Origin: an uncultured Clostridia bacterium
Lineage (GTDB): Bacteria; Bacillota_A; Clostridia; TANB77; CAG-508
Length of the DNA stretch: 58,611 nucleotides
Assembly: GCA_944393295.1 (NCBI GenBank)
Contig: CALXZR010000021.1
Location: 1-58,611, forward strand
Reading direction: 5' to 3'
Shown one piece after another: positions 1-8,198 of the stretch. A model generated the notes under the pieces. It was not told where the DNA came from and made no database searches. It saw only the letters and a list, made by a program, of their open reading frames with translations. Each line of letters starts with the position of its first letter. Position 1 is the stretch's first letter. The translations under genes and the position numbers were made by a program.

Positions 1-2
1 AA

Positions 3-374
3 GAATTAAAGAAAAAATGGAAAGTATCTATAATTGCAATGATGATGAGAGCAACTGATTTAGGAATAATTACAAAAAATCAATTACAATATTTAATAAA
101 ACAGGCTTATTCAAAAGGATATAGACATTTGGAACCACTTGACGACACAATAAAAATACAAGAGCCAACCATAATAAAGCTAGCAATAAATATGTTATTG
201 GATAATAATAAGTTTTCATCTGATGAATTAATGTTAGATTTGAATAATAATGGAATATGGCTAGAAAGAGAAGAAATTGAAGATTTAATTGGGTTAGAAA
301 GGGGAACATTGAAAAGTAGAGATACCGGAATGGATAATGTTATAAAAATTGATTTTAAAAATATAAAAAAATAA
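3..374 (+). CDS. ImmA/IrrE-type metallopeptidase family protein, C-terminal part (5' end outside window)
   Basis: The reading frame is open from base 3 and stops at 372-374, so the start lies outside the window. The visible part starts ELKKKWKVSIIAMM and continues RATDLGIITKNQLQYL, then YSKGYRHLEPLDD. This pattern is typical of the region after the HExxH zinc site in ImmA/IrrE proteins, often fused to an XRE-type helix-turn-helix. Such proteins cleave or regulate repressors in mobile elements and stress circuits. The catalytic motif itself is not in the window, so the activity cannot be checked. The assignment rests on family resemblance of the tail only. Confidence 0.6.
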   Translation, partial: ELKKKWKVSIIAMMMRATDLGIITKNQLQYLIKQAYSKGYRHLEPLDDTIKIQEPTIIKLAINMLLDNNKFSSDELMLDLNNNGIWLEREEIEDLIGLERGTLKSRDTGMDNVIKIDFKNIKK

Positions 375-402
375 TTGAAAAATTTAAAAACTTATGTTAA
401 AT
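375..402 (+). promoter_or_regulatory. Candidate sigma-A promoter for a small RNA
   Basis: A -35 TTGAAA (375-380) lies 16 bases before a -10 TTAAAT (397-402), directly after the stop of the preceding gene. It would start transcription near base 409, at the edge of the 11-bp stem described for the following RNA. Confidence 0.35.
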
Positions 403-408
403 TATAAA

Positions 409-592
409 CAACAGTTGTAGCAAAAAATTGCCAACTTGTACATACAATTCTTGCAACATATTGCTATAACTACATTTGAAACGGAAATAAGTAACTTTTT
501 TGTGACAGATTTTTCGAAAACGTCTCTCGCAAAGGAGCCAAAAATATTTTAATTAGAAAGAAGATTGTTTACAAACAATCTTCTTTTTTCTT
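409..592 (+). ncRNA. Candidate structured small RNA of unknown family ending in an intrinsic terminator
   Basis: No ORF with a ribosome-binding site is seen here. AGTTGTAGCAA (413-423) pairs over 11 bases, with one G-U, with TTGCTATAACT (461-471). A second small hairpin is possible at CTCTCGCAAAGGAG (about 523-536). The segment ends in a strong terminator at 560-590. Length is about 180 nt. It has its own candidate promoter, and the next gene, cca, has a separate promoter downstream of the terminator, so this looks like a free-standing RNA rather than a leader. I compared it by memory with 6S, SRP, tmRNA and c-di-GMP riboswitch consensus and could not match any. Confidence 0.4.
559..591 (+). 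terminator. Intrinsic terminator
   Basis: Stem GAAGATTGTTT (560-570), loop ACA, AACAATCTTC (574-583), then a run of T. It closes the candidate RNA upstream of cca. Confidence 0.8.
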
Positions 593-619
593 GTAAAAAA
601 GAGGCTTCTGTGATATAAA
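591..619 (+). promoter_or_regulatory. Sigma-A promoter of cca
   Basis: -35 TTGTAA (591-596), 17-base spacer, extended -10 TGaTATAAA (611-619). It lies between the terminator and the TTG start of cca. Confidence 0.5.
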
Positions 620-661
620 ATAAAATATAAATATTATATCAATAAGAGGTGTTACTAAACT

Positions 662-1912
662 TTGAAAGATATAAAAGAAATAGCAAGAAAAATTAAGTTA
701 AAAGGTGGAAATTTATATTTAGTTGGTGGAGCGGTTAGAGATGAATTATTAGGCTTTGTAGAACATGATGAAGATTATGCAGTTACAGGTATTTCATTTG
801 AAGAATTTAAAGAGCTCTTTCCAGAAGCAATTGTTAGAGGAAAAGATTTTCCAGTATTTTCTATTGAAGATAAAGAGTTTGCTCTAGCAAGAAAAGAAAG
901 AAAAATAGGAATAGGACACAATAATTTTAATATCGAAACTGATAAAAAAATAACAATAGAAGAAGATTTAGAACGTAGAGATATTACTATAAATGCAATT
1001 GCAAAAGAAGTATTAACTGGTAAAATAATAGATCCATATAACGGAATTGAGGATTTAAAAAATCATAGCATTAGAGCTGTTAGTACCCGTTTTGCAGAAG
1101 ATCCATTGAGAGTATATAGAGTTGCGAGATTTGCAAGTCAATTTAATTTTCAAGTAGAAGATAGTACAATAAAAATGATGAATTCATTGAAAGCAGAATT
1201 ATTAAGTTTACCTGCAGAAAGAGTATATAATGAATTAAAAAAAGCATTGTTAACAAATAAGCCATCGATATTTTTTGATGTTTTAAAAAAAGCAAATGTA
1301 TTGGAAATACATTTTAAAGAAATATATGATTTGATTGGTGCAGAACAACCAATAAAATATCATCCTGAAGGAGATGCATATAATCATACTATGCTAGTAT
1401 TAGATAGGGTGGCAAATAAAACTATAGAATTAGATGAAGAAAGAAAATTAGAATTAAGATTTTCAGCGTTAGCACATGATTTAGGAAAAGGAACAACTCC
1501 CGAGGAAGAATATCCACATCATATAAATCATGAAAAAAGAGGCTTTGATTTGGTAAAAATAATTGGAAAAAGATTGAAAATTCCAACAAGACTAATAAAA
1601 TGCGGAGAAACAGCTTGCTTAGAACATATGAGAGGTGGAATTTTTGATAAAATGACAGCTTCAAAAAAGGTAAGTTTTATAGAAAAAATTAATAAAACAC
1701 TTTTAGGATTAGACGGATTACAAATAATTGTAGATGCAGATAATATGTTAGAAGATACAAATAAAAATCAATTTGCTAATTTAGGCTATGAAGTTATAAA
1801 TTGTACTAATGGAAATAAGGTAATGCAAGAATATGGAATTACTGAAGGTATAAAGATTGCTAGTAAAATGCATGAAATTAGAGTAGCATATTTAAAAAGC
1901 TGTAATTATTAA
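662..1912 (+). CDS. cca: CCA-adding tRNA nucleotidyltransferase with HD domain
   Basis: It adds or repairs the 3' CCA end of tRNAs using CTP and ATP, in the cytoplasm. The class II nucleotidyltransferase head shows GGAVRDELLG near residue 20 and the metal-binding acidic triplet in EHDEDYAV. RRDITINAIA and EDPLRVYRVARFA follow. An HD phosphohydrolase domain comes next, with HPEGDAYNHTML and HDLGKGT around residues 230-275. Length (416 aa) and the order of motifs match the E. coli type Cca (about 412 aa) rather than the shorter Bacillus enzyme. The start is TTG, chosen because AAGAGGTG lies 10 bases upstream and no better start exists. Confidence 0.93.
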   Translation: MKDIKEIARKIKLKGGNLYLVGGAVRDELLGFVEHDEDYAVTGISFEEFKELFPEAIVRGKDFPVFSIEDKEFALARKERKIGIGHNNFNIETDKKITIEEDLERRDITINAIAKEVLTGKIIDPYNGIEDLKNHSIRAVSTRFAEDPLRVYRVARFASQFNFQVEDSTIKMMNSLKAELLSLPAERVYNELKKALLTNKPSIFFDVLKKANVLEIHFKEIYDLIGAEQPIKYHPEGDAYNHTMLVLDRVANKTIELDEERKLELRFSALAHDLGKGTTPEEEYPHHINHEKRGFDLVKIIGKRLKIPTRLIKCGETACLEHMRGGIFDKMTASKKVSFIEKINKTLLGLDGLQIIVDADNMLEDTNKNQFANLGYEVINCTNGNKVMQEYGITEGIKIASKMHEIRVAYLKSCNY

Positions 1913-1935
1913 ATATATTAGAAAGGATATTATAT

Positions 1936-2751
1936 ATGGATTTAGAATTAATTAAAAAACTAAATTATTTTAATATATATGCAAATTTGGGATTTCAATT
2001 TGATGGAATAGATAAATTTGAAAATTATAGTATTGCATATAGTAATGAAATTAAAGATTATTGGTACAATTTTATTACAGATATAAAAGCAGAAAATAAG
2101 GAAAATTTTGATAAAATAATTTTAGACGCTATTCCTAAAATGAAAGTAAAAAATAGAGATGTGACTATCGCTGTATTACCATTTATGAAAGAAATTTATA
2201 GCCATCCAGAAATGTTTTTTGATAATACATATGAATTAGTTTCAAATGAAGTATGGCAAATTTTTGACGACTTTGATAATATAAAAAATATTAAAAGTAA
2301 TTGTTCTTTAAATGTAAAATTGGAAAAAACAACAAACATGAAATTATATAGTGAAGAAATGTTAAAAGCATATCAAACAGGAGAAAAAGATGACCCTTAT
2401 GGAAATCTAGACTCAATTTATAAAGAGGTCTATGCAAATCATAAAAAAATGAAAAATGAATATACGGAAGAATTTTTCTTTGCAAAAGTTAACGACAAAA
2501 TTGTAGGTATTACAAGTGCTGTATATGATAATGAAATTTATGGAATATATGGTTTAGCAGTAAAAAAAGAATTTAGATGTAAAGGAATCGGAAAAGAAAT
2601 TATAAAACAACAATTAAAAATATGTAGTGATAGAAAATTAAAATTAGCTTTTTTACAAACAGAAGATGAATATTATCCAGCAGATATGTATAGAAAATTA
2701 GGATTTAAAGATGTTTGTATAGAATATTATTATATCAAAAAAGATATTTAA
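1936..2751 (+). CDS. GNAT family N-acetyltransferase
   Basis: The last 110 residues carry the GNAT fold: strand FFFAKVNDKIVGITS, then IYGLAVKKEFRCKGIGKEII, with the acetyl-CoA pyrophosphate loop R-C-K-G-I-G-K. The first 150 residues are an unrecognised, acidic, aromatic-rich region that probably forms substrate contacts or a second degenerate GNAT domain. Substrate is unknown. It follows cca by 23 bases with GAAAGGATA as ribosome-binding site and precedes a Nudix gene by 18 bases, so the three are probably co-transcribed. Confidence 0.8.
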   Translation: MDLELIKKLNYFNIYANLGFQFDGIDKFENYSIAYSNEIKDYWYNFITDIKAENKENFDKIILDAIPKMKVKNRDVTIAVLPFMKEIYSHPEMFFDNTYELVSNEVWQIFDDFDNIKNIKSNCSLNVKLEKTTNMKLYSEEMLKAYQTGEKDDPYGNLDSIYKEVYANHKKMKNEYTEEFFFAKVNDKIVGITSAVYDNEIYGIYGLAVKKEFRCKGIGKEIIKQQLKICSDRKLKLAFLQTEDEYYPADMYRKLGFKDVCIEYYYIKKDI

Positions 2752-2769
2752 AAATAGGAGGAAAATATA

Positions 2770-3225
2770 ATGGAAAATGTAATTAAAGTTGGTTTAGGAA
2801 TCATAATTAGAAATGGTAATAAAATTCTGCTAGGTCATAGATGTGATAACTACAAAGATACTGGAGGAATTTATGAACCAGGTAGTTGGACTATTCCTGG
2901 TGGAAAACAAGAATATAATGAAACAATTTTGGAAGGTGCTATAAGAGAAACCAAAGAAGAAACAAATTTAAATATCTCAGAATTATCAATTTTTGGAGCA
3001 ACAGATGATATGCAACCTAATAAGCATTTTGTAACAATACAAGTAGTTGCAAATAAGTTCGAAGGAGAATTGAAAAATTTAGAACCAACAAAGCATAGTG
3101 AATGGAAATGGTTTGATATAGACAATCTACCAGAAAATTTATATACACCATGCAAGAAATTTATAGAAGAATACAAAAAAGAAGCTAAGAACAATAACTT
3201 TAAATTTATTAAAGAGAGACTCTGA
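2770..3225 (+). CDS. Nudix hydrolase
   Basis: It hydrolyses a nucleoside diphosphate linked to another moiety. The Nudix box is complete: G-x5-E-x7-RE-x2-EE in GGKQEYNET, then RETKEETNL, residues about 44-66. The motif WTIPGG precedes it, as in MutT-like enzymes. The exact substrate cannot be told. The gene ends with TGA, which with other TGA stops here shows TGA is not recoded. GGAGG lies 7 bases before the ATG. Confidence 0.88.
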   Translation: MENVIKVGLGIIIRNGNKILLGHRCDNYKDTGGIYEPGSWTIPGGKQEYNETILEGAIRETKEETNLNISELSIFGATDDMQPNKHFVTIQVVANKFEGELKNLEPTKHSEWKWFDIDNLPENLYTPCKKFIEEYKKEAKNNNFKFIKERL

Positions 3226-3268
3226 CAATTTAGAATAAAAATAAAAAATCATGTATATAAACGATTAA

Positions 3269-3317
3269 TAAACTCCTAAAAGTAAAATAAAAATACTTTT
3301 AAGAGTTTTGTTTTTAT
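3269..3317 (+). terminator. Intrinsic terminator after the Nudix gene
   Basis: Long imperfect stem AAACTCCTAAAAGTA / TACTTTTAAGAGTTT around a short A-rich loop, followed by GTTTTT. Confidence 0.75.
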
Positions 3318-3324
3318 AAAAATT

Positions 3325-3350
3325 TATAACAAAATTAAATTTTGTACGTC
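3325..3350 (+). promoter_or_regulatory. Candidate ECF-type autoregulated promoter
   Basis: TATAAC (3325-3330), exactly 16 bases, then CGTC (3347-3350). This resembles the TGAAAC-N16-CGTC/CGTA layout of several Firmicutes ECF sigma factors and stands directly before the sigma gene, as autoregulated ECF promoters usually do. Confidence 0.4.
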
Positions 3351-3373
3351 ATATATACAAGGAGGAAAAAGTT

Positions 3374-3853
3374 ATGCAGGATATCGAAAAAATATACAAA
3401 GAATATTTTGAAACAGTTAATAAATACTTATTCTGTTTAACAAAGAATAATGATATCTCAGAAGAACTTACGCAAGAAACTTTTTATAAAGCTGTAAAGA
3501 AAATAGACACCTACAGAGGAGAATGCAAAATTTCAGTATGGCTTTGCCAGATTGCTAAAAATCTTTGGTATGATCAATGCAGAAAAAATAAAAAGATTGT
3601 AAATGTAGAAGAAAAAGATTTATTAGATGTACAAGCTTTAAATACATTAGAAGAACAAGTTATTTCTAATGATGAAAAACTTTTATTGTATAAGAAAATG
3701 CAAAATCTAGACGAAAAAACAAGAGAGGTCATATATTTGAGAATAACTGGAGAACTGAGTTTTAAAGAGATTGGTATTATTTTGAACAAGACAGAGAATT
3801 GGGCAAGAATGACTTTTTATAAAGGAAAAAATAAGCTAAAGGAGGTTGATTAA
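3374..3853 (+). CDS. ECF-type RNA polymerase sigma factor
   Basis: This 159-residue protein has sigma-70 region 2 (YKEYFETVNKYLFCLT, then ISEELTQETFYKAVKKI and ISVWLCQIAKNLWYD) and region 4 (LDEKTREVIYLRITGELSFK, then EIGIILNKTENWARM). No region 1.1 or 3 is present, as in ECF factors. Start ATG follows AAGGAGGAAAAAGTT. It is paired with a membrane anti-sigma gene 1 base downstream. The signal sensed and target genes are unknown. Confidence 0.9.
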   Translation: MQDIEKIYKEYFETVNKYLFCLTKNNDISEELTQETFYKAVKKIDTYRGECKISVWLCQIAKNLWYDQCRKNKKIVNVEEKDLLDVQALNTLEEQVISNDEKLLLYKKMQNLDEKTREVIYLRITGELSFKEIGIILNKTENWARMTFYKGKNKLKEVD

Positions 3854-3854
3854 T

Positions 3855-4754
3855 ATGAAAGAAAATAGAGATTGTAGAGTTATTCAAGATTTATTACCAA
3901 ATTATATTGAGAAACTGACGTCTGAAGAAACTAATAAATATATAGAGGAACATTTAAAAAAATGTGATGAGTGTAAAAATATATTTGAGAATATGAAAAA
4001 AGAATTTGACTTAAATAACCTAACAAGAGATAAAACAGAAGTAAAATATATAAAAAAATTTAGTAAAAAAATGAAATTTTTGAAAGCTATAATAATAATA
4101 TTATTATTATTATTTTTATTATCAACTGGAAGGAAAATTTCTATAATATCTAAATTATCCAATAATGCTGAAGAAACAATAACTTCTACTAATTATCATA
4201 GAATATCATATTCTTATGATAAAGACAATTATACAAAAACAGAAGTGTTTAATTTAGAAGATAGAAAAAAAATAATAACTACTAAAATAACAGATGAAGA
4301 AAGAATTACAAGAACAATGTTTGCTAAAAAAATTAGTGAAAAAGAAGGATATAGTGAATATTTAACAAACATTTATACAGAAACAGAAGATAGTAAAACT
4401 GCTGAATTAAATAAAAATATGAGCATAAGTGTTGAACTACAAAATACTCTATATGTAGAAAATATGTGGCAATTATTTTGGGCTTCTATACCTGCGAAAA
4501 TAACAACAACAACTTTTGATGGTAATGAATGTTACTATATATCTAATTTTGAAAGCCCATATAGTTATTGTTCAGAAGGAATGTATATAAACAAAGAAAC
4601 AGGACTTATAATAAGCACAATTGCATATGAGCTTGAAGATTCAGATGGAACACAAGGAAGATGGCCAGCAGCAGAATATGTATATGAGTTTAATACAGTA
4701 TCAGAAACAGATTTTATTGAACCAAATATAGATGAATATGAACTAAAAAATTAA
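3855..4754 (+). CDS. Membrane-anchored anti-sigma factor with zinc-finger (zf-HC2) domain
   Basis: The N-terminus has C-R-V-I-Q-D-LLPNYIEKL, then E-H-L-K-K-C-D-E-C, the H-x3-C-x2-C zinc site of anti-sigma factors (residues about 6-42). One transmembrane segment, FLKAIIIILLLLFLLS, lies near residue 75. The remaining 200 residues are predicted extracytoplasmic and unrecognised. ATG at 3855 is preferred over an in-frame TTG at 3846 because AAAGGAGG ends 9 bases before it and homologues begin close to the Cys. It probably holds the upstream sigma factor inactive until an envelope signal arrives. Confidence 0.87.
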   Translation: MKENRDCRVIQDLLPNYIEKLTSEETNKYIEEHLKKCDECKNIFENMKKEFDLNNLTRDKTEVKYIKKFSKKMKFLKAIIIILLLLFLLSTGRKISIISKLSNNAEETITSTNYHRISYSYDKDNYTKTEVFNLEDRKKIITTKITDEERITRTMFAKKISEKEGYSEYLTNIYTETEDSKTAELNKNMSISVELQNTLYVENMWQLFWASIPAKITTTTFDGNECYYISNFESPYSYCSEGMYINKETGLIISTIAYELEDSDGTQGRWPAAEYVYEFNTVSETDFIEPNIDEYELKN

Positions 4755-4761
4755 AATGGAT

Positions 4762-4790
4762 TTGATAATAAACATATTTTGTGTTAAGAT
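4762..4790 (+). promoter_or_regulatory. Sigma-A promoter
   Basis: TTGATA (4762-4767), 17-base spacer, extended -10 TGtTAAGAT (4782-4790), upstream of the histidine phosphatase gene. Confidence 0.5.
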
Positions 4791-4819
4791 AAACTTAGTA
4801 AAAAATTAAGGAGAAGAAA

Positions 4820-5356
4820 ATGTCTGTTAAAATTATTTATTTTGTACATGGAACTACAACTGATAATATAGAGCATAAAGCAACCGGTTGGAACTCAGGA
4901 ATTTTAAGTGAAAAGGGAATAGAACAAAGTATTGAATTAAAAAAGAAAATAAATTTGAACGAGATAGATTTAGTAATTAGTTCAGATCTAAAAAGAGCAA
5001 TGGATTCAGCAGAATATACATTTAAAGATTTAAAAGAAATATTACACGACAAAAGAATTAGAGAATGTAATTATGGCGATTTAAATGGTGCTGATAGTTC
5101 TTTAGTAAAATATGAAGAACATATTATAAATCCATTTCCTAATGGAGAATCTTTAAAAGATGTCGAAGAAAGATTAAAAAATTTTTGTGATTATTTATTA
5201 GAAAATTATAATGGAAAAACTATAGCTTTAGTTGCTCATAAAGCACCACAGTTAGCTCTAGAAGTAATCACAAAAAAAATAACTTGGGAGCAGGCTATTA
5301 AACAAGATTGGAGAAAAACTAAAAATTGGCAACCAGGTTGGGTTTATGAGATATAA
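4820..5356 (+). CDS. Histidine phosphatase superfamily protein with altered RHG motif
   Basis: The overall layout is that of the phosphoglycerate-mutase-like superfamily: an N-terminal His motif, LSEKGIEQSIELKKK, VISSDLKRAMDSAEYT, ECNYGDLNG, and a C-terminal second His in ALVAHKAPQLALE. The first motif is YFVHGTTTDN, so the Arg of the usual RHG is replaced by Val, and the second motif reads AHKAP rather than the common SHGG. The catalytic His residues are kept. It may be a divergent phosphatase or have lost activity. Substrate is unknown. Confidence 0.75.
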   Translation: MSVKIIYFVHGTTTDNIEHKATGWNSGILSEKGIEQSIELKKKINLNEIDLVISSDLKRAMDSAEYTFKDLKEILHDKRIRECNYGDLNGADSSLVKYEEHIINPFPNGESLKDVEERLKNFCDYLLENYNGKTIALVAHKAPQLALEVITKKITWEQAIKQDWRKTKNWQPGWVYEI

Positions 5357-5373
5357 GTAAATTAAGAAAAATA

Positions 5374-5407
5374 AAAATAGCTAAACTTTGAGTTAGCTAT
5401 TTTTTTT
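5374..5407 (+). terminator. Intrinsic terminator
   Basis: Stem AATAGCTAA (5377-5385) with TTAGCTATT (5393-5401), followed by a run of T. Confidence 0.8.
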
Positions 5408-5472
5408 GAAAAAAATTACACAGTATATCTCTACTAATCTCTTTAAAACTCTTAAAATCTTACATTTTTGTA

Positions 5473-5501
5473 TTTACTTATTGAAATTTAAGTGATATAA
5501 T
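5473..5501 (+). promoter_or_regulatory. Sigma-A promoter of rsmE operon
   Basis: TTTACT (5473-5478), 17 bases, extended -10 TGaTATAAT ending at 5501. Confidence 0.6.
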
Positions 5502-5531
5502 ATCAGTATTAATTAGAAAAGTAAGGAATAT

Positions 5532-6290
5532 ATGAGTAAATTTTTTGTAAAAGAAGATCAAATTAATAATAATGAAATAAAAATCCTAGGAGATGATGTT
5601 AATCATATAAAAAATGTACTAAGACTCTCTATTGGAGATGAAATAAAAATTTGCAATACAGAAAATAGTACAAACTATATATGTAGTATACAGGAAGCCC
5701 AAAAGGATTTTATTCTTTGTACAATAATAAAAAAAGTAGAAAACGAAGCAGAAAGCAATGTAGATATAACTGTATTTCAAGGTTTACCAAAAGCTGATAA
5801 AATGGAGCTTATTATACAAAAATCAACAGAGCTTGGTGTAAATAAATTTGTACCAGTAGCACTTAAAAGATGTATTGTTAAATTAGATGGTAAAGACAAG
5901 CAAAAGAAAATAGAAAGATGGCAAAAAATATCAGAAGTAGCTGCAAAGCAATGTGGTAGAGATTTAATACCAGAAATAGATTCTGTTAGAACTATAGAAG
6001 AAATTAAAGAAACAATAAAAGAATATGATTTATTTTTAGTAGCATATGAGCAAGAAAATAAGTTATCCTTAAAAAAAGTTTTAAAAGAATTAAAACCAAA
6101 ACAAGATAAAATAAAAATTGCTTTTCTAATAGGTCCAGAAGGTGGACTAGAGGAAAACGAAGTTAAACAAATGAAAGACAATGGAGCTAAAGTTATTAGT
6201 TTAGGCAAAAGAATTTTAAGAACAGAAACAGTAGCTTTAAGTATGACTTCTATAATAATGTACGAGTTAGAAAACTTTGGAGGAGAATAA
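5532..6290 (+). CDS. rsmE: 16S rRNA (uracil1498-N3)-methyltransferase
   Basis: A SPOUT-class methyltransferase that methylates U1498 of 16S rRNA with S-adenosylmethionine. Length 252 aa is typical. The N-terminal PUA-like part includes DDVNHIKNVLRL. The catalytic half has KSTELGVNKFVPV, the AdoMet knot LIGPEGGLEENEV and SLGKRILRTETVAL. It starts an operon; the stop codon overlaps the next start (TAATG). Confidence 0.93.
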   Translation: MSKFFVKEDQINNNEIKILGDDVNHIKNVLRLSIGDEIKICNTENSTNYICSIQEAQKDFILCTIIKKVENEAESNVDITVFQGLPKADKMELIIQKSTELGVNKFVPVALKRCIVKLDGKDKQKKIERWQKISEVAAKQCGRDLIPEIDSVRTIEEIKETIKEYDLFLVAYEQENKLSLKKVLKELKPKQDKIKIAFLIGPEGGLEENEVKQMKDNGAKVISLGKRILRTETVALSMTSIIMYELENFGGE

Positions 6291-7021
6291 TGATAGAAGA
6301 AACACAAATGGAAAAAGAATTAGAGAACAAAAGAAAATTAACAAAAGAAGTTAGAGATAAAATAAATGCAAAAGTTTTTGAAAATTTAGCATTGTCAATA
6401 TTATATATGCTAGTTATGATAGCAATTAATATTTTATATTTAAATGCTAAAGCTTCAGATTTTATAATTGGCGTTAAACTATTTTCAGTTTTATCGATAT
6501 TTATTACAGTAGTAATATTTGAAACAGCGTATAGAAAAGAAAATATAGAAATAATGTTTTCTGCAATAGAGTTATTAGCTTTTAGTATTATAGTAATGTA
6601 TATACCATACATATATATATATATGAAAGATATGGTAAGACAGATATTTATGTTAACACCTGTGTTTTTCGCTATATATTATGTTGCTAAAAGTATATTT
6701 ATGAATATTAAAATTTCTAGAGAATATTTAAACAATCTAAGTGATGTAAAAGAAATTGTTAAAGATGACGAAAATAGTAGCTATTTAGATGAAGAAAGTA
6801 CAAAATTAATAAAAGAAATTAATGCATTAGAAGAAGCTAAAAAAGAAGAAAAAAGAATAATTAAAGAAGCTAAAAAGAAACAAAAACAAGAAATAGAAAA
6901 TAAAAAAATAAATAGTGAAAAGTCTGGTCAAAATAAGAATAAAAACCAAAGTAATACAAATAGTAAACCAAAGAAAGCTACTACAAAGAAAAGCACACAA
7001 AAATCAAAGAAAAAGGAGTAA
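6290..7021 (+). CDS. Four-helix membrane protein with lysine-rich tail, unknown function
   Basis: I do not recognise the family. A charged N-terminus (residues 1-28) is followed by four likely transmembrane segments near 33-52, 62-80, 88-107 and 115-135, then a long charged coiled-coil-like region ending in a Lys/Gln/Asn-rich tail with SKPKKATTKKSTQKSKKK. The tail is low complexity and may contact RNA, DNA or acidic lipid. It is translationally coupled to rsmE by TAATG and lies 3 bases before yicC, so it is in the same transcript. Confidence 0.7.
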   Translation: MIEETQMEKELENKRKLTKEVRDKINAKVFENLALSILYMLVMIAINILYLNAKASDFIIGVKLFSVLSIFITVVIFETAYRKENIEIMFSAIELLAFSIIVMYIPYIYIYMKDMVRQIFMLTPVFFAIYYVAKSIFMNIKISREYLNNLSDVKEIVKDDENSSYLDEESTKLIKEINALEEAKKEEKRIIKEAKKKQKQEIENKKINSEKSGQNKNKNQSNTNSKPKKATTKKSTQKSKKKE

Positions 7022-7024
7022 AAA

Positions 7025-7900
7025 ATGATAAGAAGTATGACTGGGTTTGGTAGAGGAAAGTATGAAATAGAAGGCCGAACCTATACTGTAGAAATAAAAG
7101 CTGTTAATCATAAGTATAATGATATTTCAATAAAAATGCCTCGTTTTTTTAATTGCTTAGAGGATAGTATTAGAAAAACAATATCAAAAGCAATATCTAG
7201 AGGAAAAATTGATGTTTATATAAATTTTGAAAATTATAGTAGTCAAGGAACTAATATAAAATTAAATAAAGAATTAGCAAAAATATATATTCAAGAATTA
7301 AAAGCACTTGCAGAAGAAACTGGAATAGAGAATAATATTAATGTTATGGATATTTCGAAATTTCCAGAAGTACTTAAGATAGACGAAGATTCTCAAGAAG
7401 AATTAATAAGTAAAGAATTAAATGTAGCAATAGAAGAAGCTTTGGAAAAATTTATTCAAATGAGAGAGCTTGAAGGAGCAAAGCTTGTAGAGGATATTGA
7501 AAAAAGAATAAACGATATAGAAATTAAAGTAGAGGAGATATCTAAATATTCTTCTACTTTAGTACAAGAATATATGGTAAAACTAGAAACAAGAGTAAAA
7601 GAACTATTAAATACAGATCTTGTAGATGAAAATAGGTTAGCTCAAGAAATTGTAATATATTCAGATAAATGTTCAATTGAAGAAGAATTAACAAGACTTA
7701 GAAGTCATATTTCACAATTTAGAAAGCTTTTAAAGGAAGATTCTCCAATTGGAAAAAAATTTGATTTTTTAGTACAAGAGATGAATAGAGAAACAAATAC
7801 AATAGGCTCTAAAGCTAATTGTTTAGAAATCACAAATAGAGTTATTTATATTAAAACTGAAATAGAAAACATAAGAGAACAAATTCAAAATATAGAATAA
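7025..7900 (+). CDS. yicC: YicC/YloC family endoribonuclease
   Basis: It starts [14 protein letters not shown], the family hallmark, followed by [19 protein letters not shown]. The C-terminal domain carries [20 protein letters not shown] and [18 protein letters not shown], also diagnostic. YicC proteins are single-strand-directed endoribonucleases that affect RNA decay and, in Bacillus, sporulation and stress fitness. Length 291 aa is normal. It heads the usual yicC-remA-rpoZ order. Confidence 0.93.
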   Translation: MIRSMTGFGRGKYEIEGRTYTVEIKAVNHKYNDISIKMPRFFNCLEDSIRKTISKAISRGKIDVYINFENYSSQGTNIKLNKELAKIYIQELKALAEETGIENNINVMDISKFPEVLKIDEDSQEELISKELNVAIEEALEKFIQMRELEGAKLVEDIEKRINDIEIKVEEISKYSSTLVQEYMVKLETRVKELLNTDLVDENRLAQEIVIYSDKCSIEEELTRLRSHISQFRKLLKEDSPIGKKFDFLVQEMNRETNTIGSKANCLEITNRVIYIKTEIENIREQIQNIE

Positions 7901-7920
7901 TTCAAAAAGGAGGGATTGTG

Positions 7921-8178
7921 ATGCAATTAATCAATATAGGATTTGGAAATATAGTTTCAGCAGAAAGGATTATATCTATTGTTAGTCCTGAATCTGCGCC
8001 AATAAAAAGAATTGTACAAGAAGCGAAAGATTCAAAAATGGCAATAGATGCTACTTATGGAAGAAGAACAAGATCTGTTATAATAATGGATTCTGGACAT
8101 ATTATTTTGTCTGCTGTGCAACCTGAAACTGTTGCAAGTAGAGTAGATAACGATGATGATGAAGATGAAGAAGAATAA
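7921..8178 (+). CDS. remA: RemA family extracellular matrix regulator (DUF370)
   Basis: A short DNA-binding protein (85 aa). The core [20 protein letters not shown], then [20 protein letters not shown] and [15 protein letters not shown], matches RemA, which in Bacillus forms rings that wrap DNA and activate matrix and osmolyte genes. The acidic tail DDDEDEEE is lineage-specific. ATG at 7921 is chosen over GTG at 7918 since GGAGG (7909-7913) then has a 7-base spacing. Confidence 0.9.
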   Translation: MQLINIGFGNIVSAERIISIVSPESAPIKRIVQEAKDSKMAIDATYGRRTRSVIIMDSGHIILSAVQPETVASRVDNDDDEDEEE

Positions 8179-8198
8179 TTTTAAGGAGGAAAATGAAA

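Noticed and set aside
409..592. c-di-GMP, 6S or SRP RNA identity for the RNA upstream of cca
   Set aside because: Only short pieces such as CGCAAAGG resemble known riboswitch consensus; the overall fold does not match, so no family name is given.
5777..6307. 176-residue ORF on the minus strand opposite rsmE
   Set aside because: Antisense shadow of a clear rsmE gene; Ser/Leu/Phe-rich composition and no ribosome-binding site.
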